Shown piece by piece: positions 36,020 through 45,232 of a stretch of DNA of 64,000 bases. The position numbers were made by a program, and so were the translations under genes. Every line of letters begins with the position of its first letter. Position 1 is the stretch's first letter. The DNA comes from Burkholderia sp. FERM BP-3421 (GTDB taxonomy: Bacteria > Pseudomonadota > Gammaproteobacteria > Burkholderiales > Burkholderiaceae): assembly GCF_028657905.1 (NCBI RefSeq), contig NZ_CP117782.1:124001-188000 (forward strand), read 5' to 3'. The notes below the pieces were generated by a model, which was given only the letters and a program-made list of their open reading frames with translations, did not search any database and was not told where the DNA came from.

Positions 36020-37426
36020 ATGTCTGAGAATCTGACCTTGTCGCAGCCCGGCGAAGTGAACGTGGCTGCCTACCTAAGCGACATCTGGCGCGCACTGAAT
36101 GGAGATCCCGACGACCTCGGCGCGTTGAGTCTCGTCGGCGAGGGCGTCTTGCCGTCGCTGTTCAACGTGACCGACTTGGCGTCGGCGGCAATCGGCGCGG
36201 TCGGCCTGGCGATCGCGGAACTCGTACGGCAGGCGGGCGGCGCGCCGCCCGTCGTCGAAGTGAATCGCCGCCATGCGTCGCAATGGTTCGGCGTCTCGCT
36301 GCGGCCGCAGGGCTGGGCGCTGCCGCCGACCTGGGATGCGGTCGCGGGCGACTACCCGACGGCCGACGGCTGGATCCGACTGCACACCAACGCGCCGCAC
36401 CACCGCGACGCGGCGCTTGCGGTGCTCGGCGTCGCGCCGGAGCGCGAGGCGGTCGCGCGGGCCGTTGCGCGATGGCAGGGCGACGCGCTCGAACAGGCTG
36501 TGCTCGATCAGTACGGCTGCGCGGCCGTGATGCGCACGCAAGAGGCGTGGGCGCGTCATCCGCAGGGCATCGCGGTGCGCGCCGAGCCGCTGCTGATCCA
36601 CGATGCGGTCGAGGTCGACGGCCGTCGACCGGACTGGACGGCGCCGGCCGCGCGGCCGTTGCAGGGCGTGCGCGTGCTGGACCTGACGCGCGTGCTCGCG
36701 GGGCCGGTCGCGACGCGCGCGCTCGCCGGATTCGGCGCGCAGGTGCTCCGCATCGATCCGCTGTTCTGGGACGAGCCGAACGTCGTGCCCGACGTCGTGC
36801 TCGGCAAGCGCTGCGCGCGCGTCGATCTGAAATCGGCCGACGGCCGCGCGCTGTTGCGCCGGCTGATCGGCGAGGCGGATGTGATGGTGCACGGCTACCG
36901 ACCCACGGCGCTCGCGGGGCTCGGTTTCGACGCCGACGAGCGCCGCCGGATCAATCCGTCGCTGATCGACGTGTCGCTCGATGCGTACGGCTGGAGCGGC
37001 GCATGGCAAGGCCGCCGGGGTTTCGACAGCCTGGTGCAGATGAGCACGGGCATCGCCGAAACGGGCATGCGCGAGAAGGGCGCGGACCGTCCGGTGCCGC
37101 TGCCGGTGCAGGCGCTCGATCATGGCACCGGCTACCTGATGGCCGCGGCGGTGGTGCGCGCGCTGGTGCGTCGTCTTGCGACGGGGCGCGGCAGCCGGGT
37201 GCGCGCATCGCTGGCGAGAACCGCGGCGCTGCTGGTGTCCACGGGCCTGCAATCACAGGAGCGGCCCTTGCTCGCGCCCGGTGTGCCTGCCGACCTGGCC
37301 GCCGGCATCGAGGCGACGAGCTGGGGCGATGCGCGGCGCATCGTGTCGCCGCTCGCGGTGTCGGGCGCGCCGATGCAATGGGCGTACCCGGCTCGCGAAC
37401 TGGGTTGGTCGCCGGCCACGTGGTGA
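36020..37426 (+). CDS. CaiB/BaiF family (class III) CoA-transferase with permuted halves
   Basis: 468 residues. The second half has the usual start of the family: PLQGVRVLDLTRVLAGPVATRAL, GAQVLRIDP, GKRCARVDLKSADGRALLRRL, ADVMVHGYRP, then ALDHGTGYLMAAAVVRAL with the catalytic aspartate (about residue 367). The first 215 residues look like the piece normally found after it (GAVGLAIAELVRQAGG, DGWIRLHTNAPHHRDAALAVLGV). So the halves are in swapped or partly duplicated order. It moves CoA between acids; the substrate is unknown. I prefer ATG 36020, nine bases after GGAGG; ATG 36014 is only three bases from it. No partner gene next to it. Confidence 0.8.
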   Translation: MSENLTLSQPGEVNVAAYLSDIWRALNGDPDDLGALSLVGEGVLPSLFNVTDLASAAIGAVGLAIAELVRQAGGAPPVVEVNRRHASQWFGVSLRPQGWALPPTWDAVAGDYPTADGWIRLHTNAPHHRDAALAVLGVAPEREAVARAVARWQGDALEQAVLDQYGCAAVMRTQEAWARHPQGIAVRAEPLLIHDAVEVDGRRPDWTAPAARPLQGVRVLDLTRVLAGPVATRALAGFGAQVLRIDPLFWDEPNVVPDVVLGKRCARVDLKSADGRALLRRLIGEADVMVHGYRPTALAGLGFDADERRRINPSLIDVSLDAYGWSGAWQGRRGFDSLVQMSTGIAETGMREKGADRPVPLPVQALDHGTGYLMAAAVVRALVRRLATGRGSRVRASLARTAALLVSTGLQSQERPLLAPGVPADLAAGIEATSWGDARRIVSPLAVSGAPMQWAYPARELGWSPATW

Positions 37427-37430
37427 GATG

Positions 37431-37463
37431 CGCATGCCTCGTTCGAGACGAACGAGGCATGCG
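37431..37463 (+). terminator. Perfect hairpin after the CoA-transferase gene
   Basis: 15-bp perfect stem (37431-37445 with 37449-37463) and AGA loop, four bases after the stop codon. No T-run follows, so it is either a factor-aided terminator or a 3'-end stabiliser. The rest of the 37427-37820 gap has no gene. Confidence 0.5.
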
Positions 37464-37820
37464 AACGAGCCTTGCCGATGTTGCGCCGATGCACGCTGGG
37501 CCGCCCGCATTGGCATGCTGCGAAGCAGCAAATCAATGACGGTGCGTATTGGTCGACTTGCACATGGCGTCGCGCCTCGCGGATCGAATTGATCCCATGC
37601 GAACGTCCGTGCGCGCCGAGCGCGCACGCTGCCGGTGCGCATACCGGCGCATGCGGAATTCCGCTGACGAATCGCGCACGGCGGCGCCCACGCGCCGCAT
37701 CGATTCCGCATTAGTCTGCGCGGGGTGTGTTGCACCCCGGCGTTTGAAAATAACGATTTGACTCATGCCCCGCTTTCGGTTGAAGCTAATGGCTTGCTGT
37801 CCGAAGGGGGCTGTGCCTGC

Positions 37821-38330
37821 ATGAGTTCGACTTTGACCGTTCGTCGTATCACCGCCGACCAGGGCGTCGTGTATCGCGAACTCCGCGCGTCGTCGCTGCG
37901 GGAGCCCTATGCATCCGGCGAAACGCCGGGTGCCGAATTGTCTGTCGACGCGGAGGTGGCCGCGTCGATCGCGGGCCAGCGCGCGACCTCCGATCAATCG
38001 ACGATGTTCCTGCTGTACACCGAAGGGCATCCGGCGGGGATGATCGGCGCTTACTTCGACAACACGCCCGAGCATCGCGCGTTCGTCAGCGAGCTGTGGG
38101 TCGCCCATGCGGTGCGGCACCTGCGCGGCGGGGTGCTGCTCGTCGACACCGCGCGCACGTGGCTGGCCGAGCGCGGCGCGACCGAGATCTACGCGTGGAT
38201 CGCCGACCAGAACCGCAGCGCGATCCGTTTCTACGAGCACGTGGGGTTCGGTTACACCGGCGAGCGTGCGCCGATCACGCGCATTCCGGGCGCGATGAAG
38301 TCGCTGTTCGTGTGGCGGCTTTTCAAATGA
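37821..38330 (+). CDS. GNAT family N-acetyltransferase
   Basis: 169 residues. LTVRRITADQGVVYRELRASSLREPYA at the start, FVSELWVAHAVRHLRGGVLLVDTARTWL (acetyl-CoA loop, weaker than the usual R/QxxGxG/A), and ATEIYAWIADQNRSAIRFYEHVGFGYTGER at the end. Cytoplasmic; substrate unknown. ATG 37821 is preceded by AAGGGGG. It stands between the CoA-transferase gene and minC. Confidence 0.8.
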   Translation: MSSTLTVRRITADQGVVYRELRASSLREPYASGETPGAELSVDAEVAASIAGQRATSDQSTMFLLYTEGHPAGMIGAYFDNTPEHRAFVSELWVAHAVRHLRGGVLLVDTARTWLAERGATEIYAWIADQNRSAIRFYEHVGFGYTGERAPITRIPGAMKSLFVWRLFK

Positions 38331-38445
38331 CCCGCTGCCGTCCTGGCGGCGTCCCTCGCGCCCGCTGCCGGGCGCCCCTTCCCGAAAAAAATGGCTGCCG
38401 GCGTGGACGCCTGTAAAATACGCAAAAATTTTTTGCAGAACGTCC

Positions 38446-39225
38446 ATGTCGCTTAAAAAATCGCCATTCTTTGAGCTACGCAGCGGCTCGGTCGACACGT
38501 TGCTGTTCATCGTGAAAACCACCGATCTCGATGCGTTGCGCAGCGAGCTGGTCAAGCGCTTCGAAGCGACGCCGGAATTTTTCGCCGATGATGTCGTCGC
38601 GATCGACGTGCGCCGGCTCGCCGACCACGAGCGCGTGCCGCTCGCGGACCTGCGCCAGATGCTGAACGACGTGCGGATGCGCCCGATCGGCGTGGTCGCG
38701 CAGGCGGGTCAGCATGCCTGGGCGGCGCAGGCGGGGCTGCCGCTGCTGGAAGCGCGCGACAAGCGCGCGCCGACGGCGAAGGCGGGCGGCGAGGAGGCGG
38801 CGGACGCGAAGCCGGCGGCGGCGGAAGCGGCGTCGTCGGGGGAGCCGGCGCGGCCGGAACCGGCCGTGGTCGTGGCCGCGGCGCCGTCGGGGGCGACACT
38901 CGTGATCGACAAGCCGCTGCGCTCGGGGCAGCAGATCTACGCGAAGGGCGACCTGGTGGTGCTCGCGCCGGTCAGCTACGGCGCCGAGGTGATCGCGGAA
39001 GGCAACATCCACGTCTACGCGCCGCTGCGCGGCCGCGCGCTGGCCGGCGTGCACGGCAATCACGACGCGCGCATCTTCTGCACGTGTCTGGAGCCGGAAC
39101 TCATTTCGATCGCGGGTATCTATCGAACCACCGAGAACCCTCTGCCGGCCGATGTGCTCGGCAAATCGGTGCAGATCCGGCTCGAACAGGAAAAACTGAT
39201 GATCGAACCGCTGCGCCTGACCTGA
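38446..39225 (+). CDS. minC: Septum site-determining protein MinC
   Basis: 259 residues. Blocks FtsZ rings away from mid-cell, held at the membrane by MinD. N-terminal domain (about 1-110) starts MSLKKSPFFELRSGSVDTLLF. A linker rich in Ala, Glu and Pro follows, then the beta-helix C-domain: QIYAKGDLVVLAPVSYGAEVIAEGNIHVYAPLRGRALAG, which binds MinD. First gene of minCDE. A short palindrome GCAAAAATTTTTTGC lies just before the gene, next to a possible -10 TAAAAT. Confidence 0.96.
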   Translation: MSLKKSPFFELRSGSVDTLLFIVKTTDLDALRSELVKRFEATPEFFADDVVAIDVRRLADHERVPLADLRQMLNDVRMRPIGVVAQAGQHAWAAQAGLPLLEARDKRAPTAKAGGEEAADAKPAAAEAASSGEPARPEPAVVVAAAPSGATLVIDKPLRSGQQIYAKGDLVVLAPVSYGAEVIAEGNIHVYAPLRGRALAGVHGNHDARIFCTCLEPELISIAGIYRTTENPLPADVLGKSVQIRLEQEKLMIEPLRLT

Positions 39226-39282
39226 GCGCGGCGCGCGGCAGCGGATCGATCGGACCTCATTTGACGAAACAGGGTAGGGTAA

Positions 39283-40098
39283 ATGGCAAAAATCATCGTG
39301 GTGACTTCGGGCAAGGGCGGCGTGGGCAAGACGACCACCAGCGCGAGCTTTGCTTCGGGGCTGGCGCTGCGCGGCAACAAGACGGCCGTGATCGACTTCG
39401 ACGTCGGCTTGCGCAACCTCGACCTCATCATGGGGTGCGAGCGCCGCGTGGTGTACGACCTCGTCAACGTGATCCAGGGCGAAGCGAACCTGAACCAGGC
39501 GCTCATCAAGGACAAGAAGTGCGAGAACCTGTTCATCCTGCCCGCGTCGCAGACCCGCGACAAGGATGCGCTCACGCGCGAGGGCGTCGAGAAGGTCATC
39601 AACGACCTGATCGGGATGGGCTTCGAGTACATCGTGTGCGACTCGCCGGCGGGCATCGAATCGGGTGCGCTGCACGCGATGTATTTCGCCGACGAGGCGC
39701 TCGTCGTCACGAACCCGGAAGTGTCGTCGGTGCGCGATTCGGACCGCATCCTCGGCATCCTGTCGTCGAAGACGAAGCGCGCGACGGAAGGCGGCGAGCC
39801 GATCAAGGAGCACCTCCTGATCACCCGCTACAGCCCGAAGCGCGTGAGCGAGGGCGAGATGCTGTCGCTGGAAGACATCAGCGAGATTCTGCGCATCAAG
39901 CTGATCGGCGTCGTGCCCGAATCGGAAGCCGTGCTGCACGCGTCGAACCAGGGCCTGCCCGCCGTGCATCTCGAAGGAACCGACGTCGCGGAAGCGTACA
40001 AGGACATCGTCTCGCGCTTCCTCGGCGAGGACAAGCCGCTGCGTTTCACCGACTACCAGAAGCCAGGCCTGCTGCAGCGCCTCTTCGGCAACAAGTAA
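39283..40098 (+). CDS. minD: Septum site-determining ATPase MinD
   Basis: 271 residues. Membrane-bound ParA-family ATPase that recruits MinC and oscillates with MinE. Deviant Walker A GKGGVGKTTTSA, DFDVGLRNLDLIMGCERR, YIVCDSPAGIESGA, and a C-terminal amphipathic helix YQKPGLLQRLFGNK for membrane binding. 57 bases after minC and 12 bases before minE. Confidence 0.97.
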   Translation: MAKIIVVTSGKGGVGKTTTSASFASGLALRGNKTAVIDFDVGLRNLDLIMGCERRVVYDLVNVIQGEANLNQALIKDKKCENLFILPASQTRDKDALTREGVEKVINDLIGMGFEYIVCDSPAGIESGALHAMYFADEALVVTNPEVSSVRDSDRILGILSSKTKRATEGGEPIKEHLLITRYSPKRVSEGEMLSLEDISEILRIKLIGVVPESEAVLHASNQGLPAVHLEGTDVAEAYKDIVSRFLGEDKPLRFTDYQKPGLLQRLFGNK

Positions 40099-40110
40099 CG
40101 GAGGCGCGCG

Positions 40111-40365
40111 ATGTCAATTCTGTCTTTTTTGCTCGGTGAGAAGAAGAAGTCCGCGTCGGTGGCCAAGGAGCGTCTGCAGCTGATCATCGCGCACGAACGC
40201 GTGGGCGGCCGCCCGCCCGCCGACTACCTGCCCGCGCTGCAGAAGGAACTCGTCGCGGTCATCTCGAAGTATGTGAAGATTTCGAACGATGACATCCGCG
40301 TGAGCCTCGAACGTCAGGACGATCTCGAGGTGCTCGAGGTCAAGATCGAGATTCCGCAGGCCTGA
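40111..40365 (+). CDS. minE: Cell division topological specificity factor MinE
   Basis: 84 residues. Stimulates MinD ATPase and drives the pole-to-pole oscillation. MSILSFLLGEKKKSASVAKERLQLIIAHER is the membrane-targeting and MinD-binding part; the C-terminal part DIRVSLERQDDLEVLEVKIEIP is the dimer domain. Last gene of minCDE, with a GGAGG ribosome site overlapping the minD end. Confidence 0.96.
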   Translation: MSILSFLLGEKKKSASVAKERLQLIIAHERVGGRPPADYLPALQKELVAVISKYVKISNDDIRVSLERQDDLEVLEVKIEIPQA

Positions 40366-40543
40366 TACCGGAGTTCCCCCCCGCGCGGCGGCTGGTCCGC
40401 CGCGCGCGTCTTTCAAGCGCTTCATTACGCGCTGTTGCACTTTCAGGATCGCCGTAATACGGCGCCTGTCGACCGTTACACGCCTTCGCGCATTGAACGG
40501 ATACGCTCTCGTCGCGTATTCGAACAACTCACCGGAGGTCGTG

Positions 40544-40864
40544 ATGACTATCTCTCTTCGTCAAGTCGCAGCACCCCTGATCATCGCCGTCGCGGGAGCC
40601 TGGGTGGCCGCCGCGCCGCTCGCCTCGCAGGCGGCTGAAGTCCTGATCGTCGCGCCGAGCGCGCCGCCCCCCGTTCGCTACGAGATCGTGCCCGAGCCGC
40701 GCGTCGGCTACGTGTGGGATCGCGGCCACTGGAACTGGGAGCGCGGCCACTACGTGTGGGTCGCGGGGCACTGGCAGGCCGAGCGCGTCGGCATGCACTG
40801 GGTCGCGGGCCACTGGGCGCCGCGCGGGCCGAGCTGGGTCTACGTGAAGGGCCACTGGGCCTGA
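40544..40864 (+). CDS. YXWGXW-type repeat exported protein
   Basis: 106 residues. Signal peptide to about residue 32 (VAAPLASQA). The mature part has four Trp-rich units around GHW: VGYVWDRGHWNWERGH, YVWVAGHWQAERV, MHWVAGHWAPRGP, WVYVKGHWA. Such repeat proteins are widespread periplasmic or outer-membrane proteins of unknown role in beta-proteobacteria. ATG 40544 follows the ribosome site GGAGG at 40534-40538. Confidence 0.8.
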   Translation: MTISLRQVAAPLIIAVAGAWVAAAPLASQAAEVLIVAPSAPPPVRYEIVPEPRVGYVWDRGHWNWERGHYVWVAGHWQAERVGMHWVAGHWAPRGPSWVYVKGHWA

Positions 40865-40875
40865 GGAGCGCAACG

Positions 40876-40986
40876 ATGAAACGCACTCTGTTCGCGCTCG
40901 CGCTGGTCGTCGTGACGCTCGCCGGCTGTGTCGTGGTGCCGGCGCGGCCGGCCTACTACCGGCCCGCGCCCGTGGTGATCTATTGA
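40876..40986 (+). CDS. Very small lipoprotein
   Basis: 36 residues: MKRTLFALALVVVTLAGC with a lipobox LAGC (Cys18), then VVVPARPAYYRPAPVVIY. Ribosome site GAGGAG right after the stop of the YXWGXW gene, with 11 bases between the genes, so they are probably one transcript. The mature lipopeptide is only 19 residues; proteins like this sit in the envelope with unknown roles. Confidence 0.65.
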   Translation: MKRTLFALALVVVTLAGCVVVPARPAYYRPAPVVIY

Positions 40987-40993
40987 ACCCGCT

Positions 40994-42457
40994 TCAGCGC
41001 GCGGGCGCGTCGTCGTCCGCGCGCGTCGGCGCATCCGGCATGGGCGCATCGTCCGAGCGCAGCGTGTCGAGCGGATCGGCGGGGGCGGAGCCGGCGTCTT
41101 CCGGCGTGGTGATCGCGCTTGCAGCGGGCGTGATGGCCGCGGCGGTGGCGGGCGCGGCGGGCGTCGCCGGTTTCAGGTAGCGCTCGGCGAGCGATTCGTA
41201 CAACGGCGGCACGAACAGGCGCGACACGCGGCTTGCAATCAGCGCGGTCGCCATCAGCGAGATCACGAGCGCATGACCATTGATCATCTCCATCACGATC
41301 ACGAACGAGGTGATCGGCGACTGCGTGACCGCCGCGAGATAGCCGACCATCGCGAGCGCGATCAGCACCGGCAGGTGCATGTCGCTGAACACGCTGTGCA
41401 GCAGGTTGCCGAAGCCCGCGCCGATCGACAACGACGGCGCGAAGATCCCGCCCGGGATCCCCGGCAGGTAGGACGCGACCATCGACACCATCTTCAGGAA
41501 CGGATAAAGCGCGGACAGCTGCTCGCGTCCGTCGAGCAGCCCGCGCGCTTCCGCGTAGCCGCTGCCGAAGGTCGTGCCGCCCGAGACCAGGCCGACCACC
41601 GCGATCACGAAGCCGCAGCCGGCCGCGAACGTGATCGGATGCTCGCGGTAGAGCGCGAGCAGGCGCGGCGGCAGCCAGCGGCTCGTATTGAGCAGCAGCC
41701 AGCCGAACAGGCCGCCCGCGATGCCCGTGACGAGCGCGGTGATCAGCACGGCGAGCGCGAGCAGCTTCGGGAAGTGCTGGCCGATGTCGATCGTGCCGAA
41801 GTAGGTGTAGTTGCCGTTCAGGCCGAGCGCGATCACGCCCGCGATGATGATCGCGGTGATCAGCACGCCGCTCGCGCGTGCGGAGAAGCTGCGCGTGAGT
41901 TCCTCGATCGCGAACACGATGCCGGCGAGCGGCGTGTTGAAGGCGGCCGACAGCCCGGCTGCCGCGCCGGCAAGCACCAGCTGCCGTTCGATCTGCGCGT
42001 TCGAGCGCGGATAGAAGCGGCGCAGGTTGAACATCAGCGCGGCGCCGATCTGCACGGTCGGCCCTTCTCGGCCGATCGTGAAGCCGCCGAGGATGCCGAG
42101 GAACGACACCAGGATCTTGCCGAACAGGATGCGCAGCGTGAGCAGCCGCGCGCCGAACGCGCTCGGGCGCGCGTGCAGCGTCGCGATGACCTGCGGGATG
42201 CCGCTGCCCTCCGCGCCCCGGAAGAAGCGCCGCGTGAGCCAGACCGCGCTGGCGGCGATGGCCGGCGTGAGGATCAGGGGCAGCCAGACGTAGCGGTGCT
42301 GCAGTGTGCGGAAGGTGTCGTAGCCCCAATCGATGAGGCGGGCGTACATCACGGCCGCGAGCCCGACGGCGATCGCACCGAGCCAGAACACGCCGTACTG
42401 GCGCCAGATGCGCTGCGTATGGCGCGTGAGGGAGGGGAAGCGTGACGGGCGTGGCAT
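40994..42457 (-). CDS. CLC-type chloride channel / H+:Cl- antiporter
   Basis: 487-residue inner-membrane protein. Selectivity signatures: GSGIPQV, GGFTIGREGPTVQIGA (with the gating glutamate), and GIPGGIFAPSLSIGA. AAFNTPLAGIVFAIEEL keeps the inner glutamate needed for proton coupling, so it is likely an antiporter. The C-terminal tail (about 75 residues, Ala/Pro/Asp-rich) is disordered. ATG 42455-42457 begins MPRPSRF; a TTG start nine codons upstream is possible. Convergent with the small lipoprotein gene. Confidence 0.92.
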   Translation of the reverse strand: MPRPSRFPSLTRHTQRIWRQYGVFWLGAIAVGLAAVMYARLIDWGYDTFRTLQHRYVWLPLILTPAIAASAVWLTRRFFRGAEGSGIPQVIATLHARPSAFGARLLTLRILFGKILVSFLGILGGFTIGREGPTVQIGAALMFNLRRFYPRSNAQIERQLVLAGAAAGLSAAFNTPLAGIVFAIEELTRSFSARASGVLITAIIIAGVIALGLNGNYTYFGTIDIGQHFPKLLALAVLITALVTGIAGGLFGWLLLNTSRWLPPRLLALYREHPITFAAGCGFVIAVVGLVSGGTTFGSGYAEARGLLDGREQLSALYPFLKMVSMVASYLPGIPGGIFAPSLSIGAGFGNLLHSVFSDMHLPVLIALAMVGYLAAVTQSPITSFVIVMEMINGHALVISLMATALIASRVSRLFVPPLYESLAERYLKPATPAAPATAAAITPAASAITTPEDAGSAPADPLDTLRSDDAPMPDAPTRADDDAPAR

Positions 42458-42632
42458 GGCGAAGCGGGTGAGGCAAAGGCCCAATTATAGGGAGTCCGCG
42501 CGATCCCGACGGGATGAAAGGTGAGCGACGGGAAAAAATTGCTATCTCGTCAAAATGTAATTCTTCCGTAATGTATGTCGTGGTTTGTGTATTTAGAATA
42601 GCAAACTAAAGGCGAGGAGATTCGACTACCAA

Positions 42633-43637
42633 ATGAAACGCATTCTCATCGTGAAGGTCACGTCGCTCGGCGACGTCGTGCAAACACTGCCGGTGGTCGC
42701 GGATCTCCACCGGGCGTTTCCAGGGGTGGAGGTGGATTGGGCGGTCGACGAGTCATGCGCCGACGTGGTGCGCTGGAGCGCCGGCGTGAGCCGCGTGCTG
42801 TGCGCGCCGCTGCGCCGTTTCAAGAAGGCCCGCAGCGTGGCCGACCTGAAGGCGATCGCGGAATCGATCGGCGAGTTGCGCCGGTATCGTTACGATGCCG
42901 TGATTGATCTGCACGGCGTATATAAAAGCGCAATTATTGCGTTTCTCGCGCGGGCCCGGGAGCGGTATGGTTATCGGAATCCCGATCTCGGCGAGCGCGG
43001 CGCGATGTTCGCGTACAGCGGCCGCTTCGGTCCGCGGCCCGCGTGCGACGCGTGGCACGGCATGCGCGTGAGCGCGGGCGAGGCGCTGGGCTACGAACCG
43101 CAGGGGCCGGCCGACTATTGGCTCGTGCCGCCGACGCTCGACGACGCCGCGCAGGTCGAGCCGGATGCGGCGCGCCCGTATGCGCTGTTCTTTCACGCGA
43201 CCTCGAACGACGACAAGCGCTGGCCGACCGGCGACTGGGCGGAGCTGGCGCGCGAGCGGCTCGCGGGCGGCATGCGCGTGCTGTTGCCGTGGGGATCCGC
43301 GAGCGAGCACGAGGAGGCCCAGCGGATCGCGCTGCGTGCGCCGGGAGCCGAGGTGATGCCGCGCCAGTCGGTGACCGAGCTGGCAGCGCGTATTGCGGGT
43401 GCGGCGCTGGTGGTCGGCGTCGATACGGGGTTCGTGCACATGGCGCATGCGTTCAAGCGGCCGACGGTGATGATCTTCGTCGCCACTTCACGCCATCACT
43501 GCGGGATCGCCGGCGCGCCGCATTCGCTGTCGATCGGCGAGACGGGCGTGATGCCGAGCGTCGACGATGTGCTGGATGCGATTGCGCAGGTGCGGCCGGA
43601 GCCGAATCTGGTGCGCTACCGGATGGCGGCGTTCTAG
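42633..43637 (+). CDS. waaC: Lipopolysaccharide heptosyltransferase I
   Basis: 334 residues. Adds the first L-glycero-D-manno-heptose to Kdo in the LPS inner core, on the cytoplasmic face. GT9 family: starts MKRILIVKVTSLGDVVQTLPV, then VIDLHGVYKSAIIAFLA, FFHATSNDDKRWPTGDWAEL and ALVVGVDTGFVHMAHAF. ATG 42633 after a GAGGAG ribosome site. It lies alone here, not in a core-sugar cluster. Confidence 0.93.
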   Translation: MKRILIVKVTSLGDVVQTLPVVADLHRAFPGVEVDWAVDESCADVVRWSAGVSRVLCAPLRRFKKARSVADLKAIAESIGELRRYRYDAVIDLHGVYKSAIIAFLARARERYGYRNPDLGERGAMFAYSGRFGPRPACDAWHGMRVSAGEALGYEPQGPADYWLVPPTLDDAAQVEPDAARPYALFFHATSNDDKRWPTGDWAELARERLAGGMRVLLPWGSASEHEEAQRIALRAPGAEVMPRQSVTELAARIAGAALVVGVDTGFVHMAHAFKRPTVMIFVATSRHHCGIAGAPHSLSIGETGVMPSVDDVLDAIAQVRPEPNLVRYRMAAF

Positions 43638-43646
43638 CGGCGCGGC

Positions 43647-43826
43647 TCAGGCGAGCAGCGCTTCGATCGCGAGCACGGCGGCGATCGCGGCGACGTTCGC
43701 AAGCAGCGCCTCGCCCACCACGCCGATCCAGGTCTTCGGTCTGAAGCGCACGGCGAGCAGCAGTGCGCAGCCCAGCGCGAGCGCGATGATCAGGACGACG
43801 TCGGAATTCTGGAGATGGATGCGCAT
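43647..43826 (-). CDS. Small membrane protein of unknown function
   Basis: 59 residues: MRIHLQNSDVVLIIALALGCALLLAV (helix 1), RFRPKTWIG (cytoplasmic-type loop) and EALLANVAAIAAVLAIEALLA (helix 2). AGGAG ribosome site before ATG 43824-43826. It ends nine bases from the waaC stop (convergent). No family recognised. Confidence 0.6.
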   Translation of the reverse strand: MRIHLQNSDVVLIIALALGCALLLAVRFRPKTWIGVVGEALLANVAAIAAVLAIEALLA

Positions 43827-43924
43827 CGGGGGCTCCTGTCCGCAGCCGGGCCGCCGGGGCGGCCCCACGCGTCGAGTATAGGCGGGCCGGCATGGCCCGC
43901 CTAGCGCGGGTCAGCCCCTATCTG

Positions 43925-45232
43925 TCACAGCCGAGTGTCGCGGGTCTCGCGCATCAGCAGGACGCCGATCAGGCTCACGAGCGCCGCGACCGACACATAG
44001 CCGCCGACCCAGGCCAGACCGCCGCGCGCGGCGAGCAACTGCGCGATGTACGGCGCGATCGAGGCGCCGAGGATGCCGCCGAGGTTGTAGGCGACGCCCG
44101 CCCCCGTATAGCGGACATGGGTGGGGAACAACTCCGGCAGCAGCGCGCCCATCGGTGCGAACGTGACGCCCATCAGGAACAGCTCGATCGTCAGGAACAG
44201 CGCGACGAGCGGCATCGAGCCGCTGCCGAGCAGCGGCGCCATCGTGAAGCCCGACAGCAGCGCGGCGAGCGCGCCGACGATCAGCACCGGCCGGCGGCCG
44301 AAGCGATCGGCGGCCCAGGCGGACAGCGGCGTCGCGAGCGCCATGAACAGCACCGCGAAGCACAGCAGGCCGAGGAAGCTCTGGCGCGAGAAATGCAGCG
44401 TCGAGACGCCGTACGACAGCGAGAACACCGTCGAGATATAGAACAGCGTGTAGCAGACGACCATCGCGAGCGCGCCGAGCAGCGTCGGCTGCCAATGGCG
44501 GGTGATGAGCGTGGCGATCGGCATGCGCACGCGTTCCTGTCGCTCGAGCGCGGCCTGGAAGGCCGGGGTTTCGGCGATCTTGAGGCGCACGTACAGGCCC
44601 ACGGCCACGAGCACCGCGCTGACGAGGAACGGGATGCGCCAGCCCCAGCTGCGGAACTGCTCGTCCGACAGCGAGAGCGCGAGCGCGAAGAACAGGCCGT
44701 TCGAGGCCAGGAAGCCGATCGACGGCCCGAGCTGCGGGAACATCCCGAACCAGCCGCGCTTGCCCGCGGGCGCGTGCTCGGTCGCGAGGAGGGCCGCGCC
44801 GCCCCATTCGCCGCCGAGCCCGATCCCCTGGCCGAAGCGCAGCACGCACAGCAGCACCGGCGCGAGCGTGCCGATCGCATCGTAGCCGGGCACGAGGCCG
44901 ATCGCCGTGGTCGAGATCCCCATCACCAGCAGCGATGCGACGAGCGTCGACTTGCGGCCGATCCGGTCGCCGAAGTGGCCGAACAGGAACGACCCGATCG
45001 GCCGCGCGATGAACGCGATCCCGAACGTGACGAACGCGGACAACGCCTGCGCGGTCGCGGAACCGTGCGGGAAGAACACCGGACCGATCACGAGCGCGGC
45101 GGCGGTCGCATACACGTAGAAATCGTAGAACTCGATCGCGGTGCCGATGAAGCTCGCGAAGACGATCCGCCGGTGACTGACGGTGGGGGGCGCGCCGGCA
45201 TCGGCGGCGACGGAGGAAGGCGAAGCGGACAT
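43925..45232 (-). CDS. MFS metabolite:H+ symporter (ProP/ShiA/KgtP group)
   Basis: 435 residues, 12 helices. Typical of the metabolite:H+ symporter family: SFIGTAIEFYDFYVYATAAA, FLFGHFGDRIGRKSTLV (motif A), LRFGQGIGLGGEWGGAALL, WRIPFLVSAVLV, and YTGAGVAYNLGGILGASIAP. Members take up shikimate, alpha-ketoglutarate, citrate, proline or betaine. Substrate cannot be told. ATG 45230-45232 gives the standard N-terminus; the frame is open much further upstream without sense. The 45233-45545 gap has no gene. Confidence 0.9.
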   Translation of the reverse strand: MSASPSSVAADAGAPPTVSHRRIVFASFIGTAIEFYDFYVYATAAALVIGPVFFPHGSATAQALSAFVTFGIAFIARPIGSFLFGHFGDRIGRKSTLVASLLVMGISTTAIGLVPGYDAIGTLAPVLLCVLRFGQGIGLGGEWGGAALLATEHAPAGKRGWFGMFPQLGPSIGFLASNGLFFALALSLSDEQFRSWGWRIPFLVSAVLVAVGLYVRLKIAETPAFQAALERQERVRMPIATLITRHWQPTLLGALAMVVCYTLFYISTVFSLSYGVSTLHFSRQSFLGLLCFAVLFMALATPLSAWAADRFGRRPVLIVGALAALLSGFTMAPLLGSGSMPLVALFLTIELFLMGVTFAPMGALLPELFPTHVRYTGAGVAYNLGGILGASIAPYIAQLLAARGGLAWVGGYVSVAALVSLIGVLLMRETRDTRL

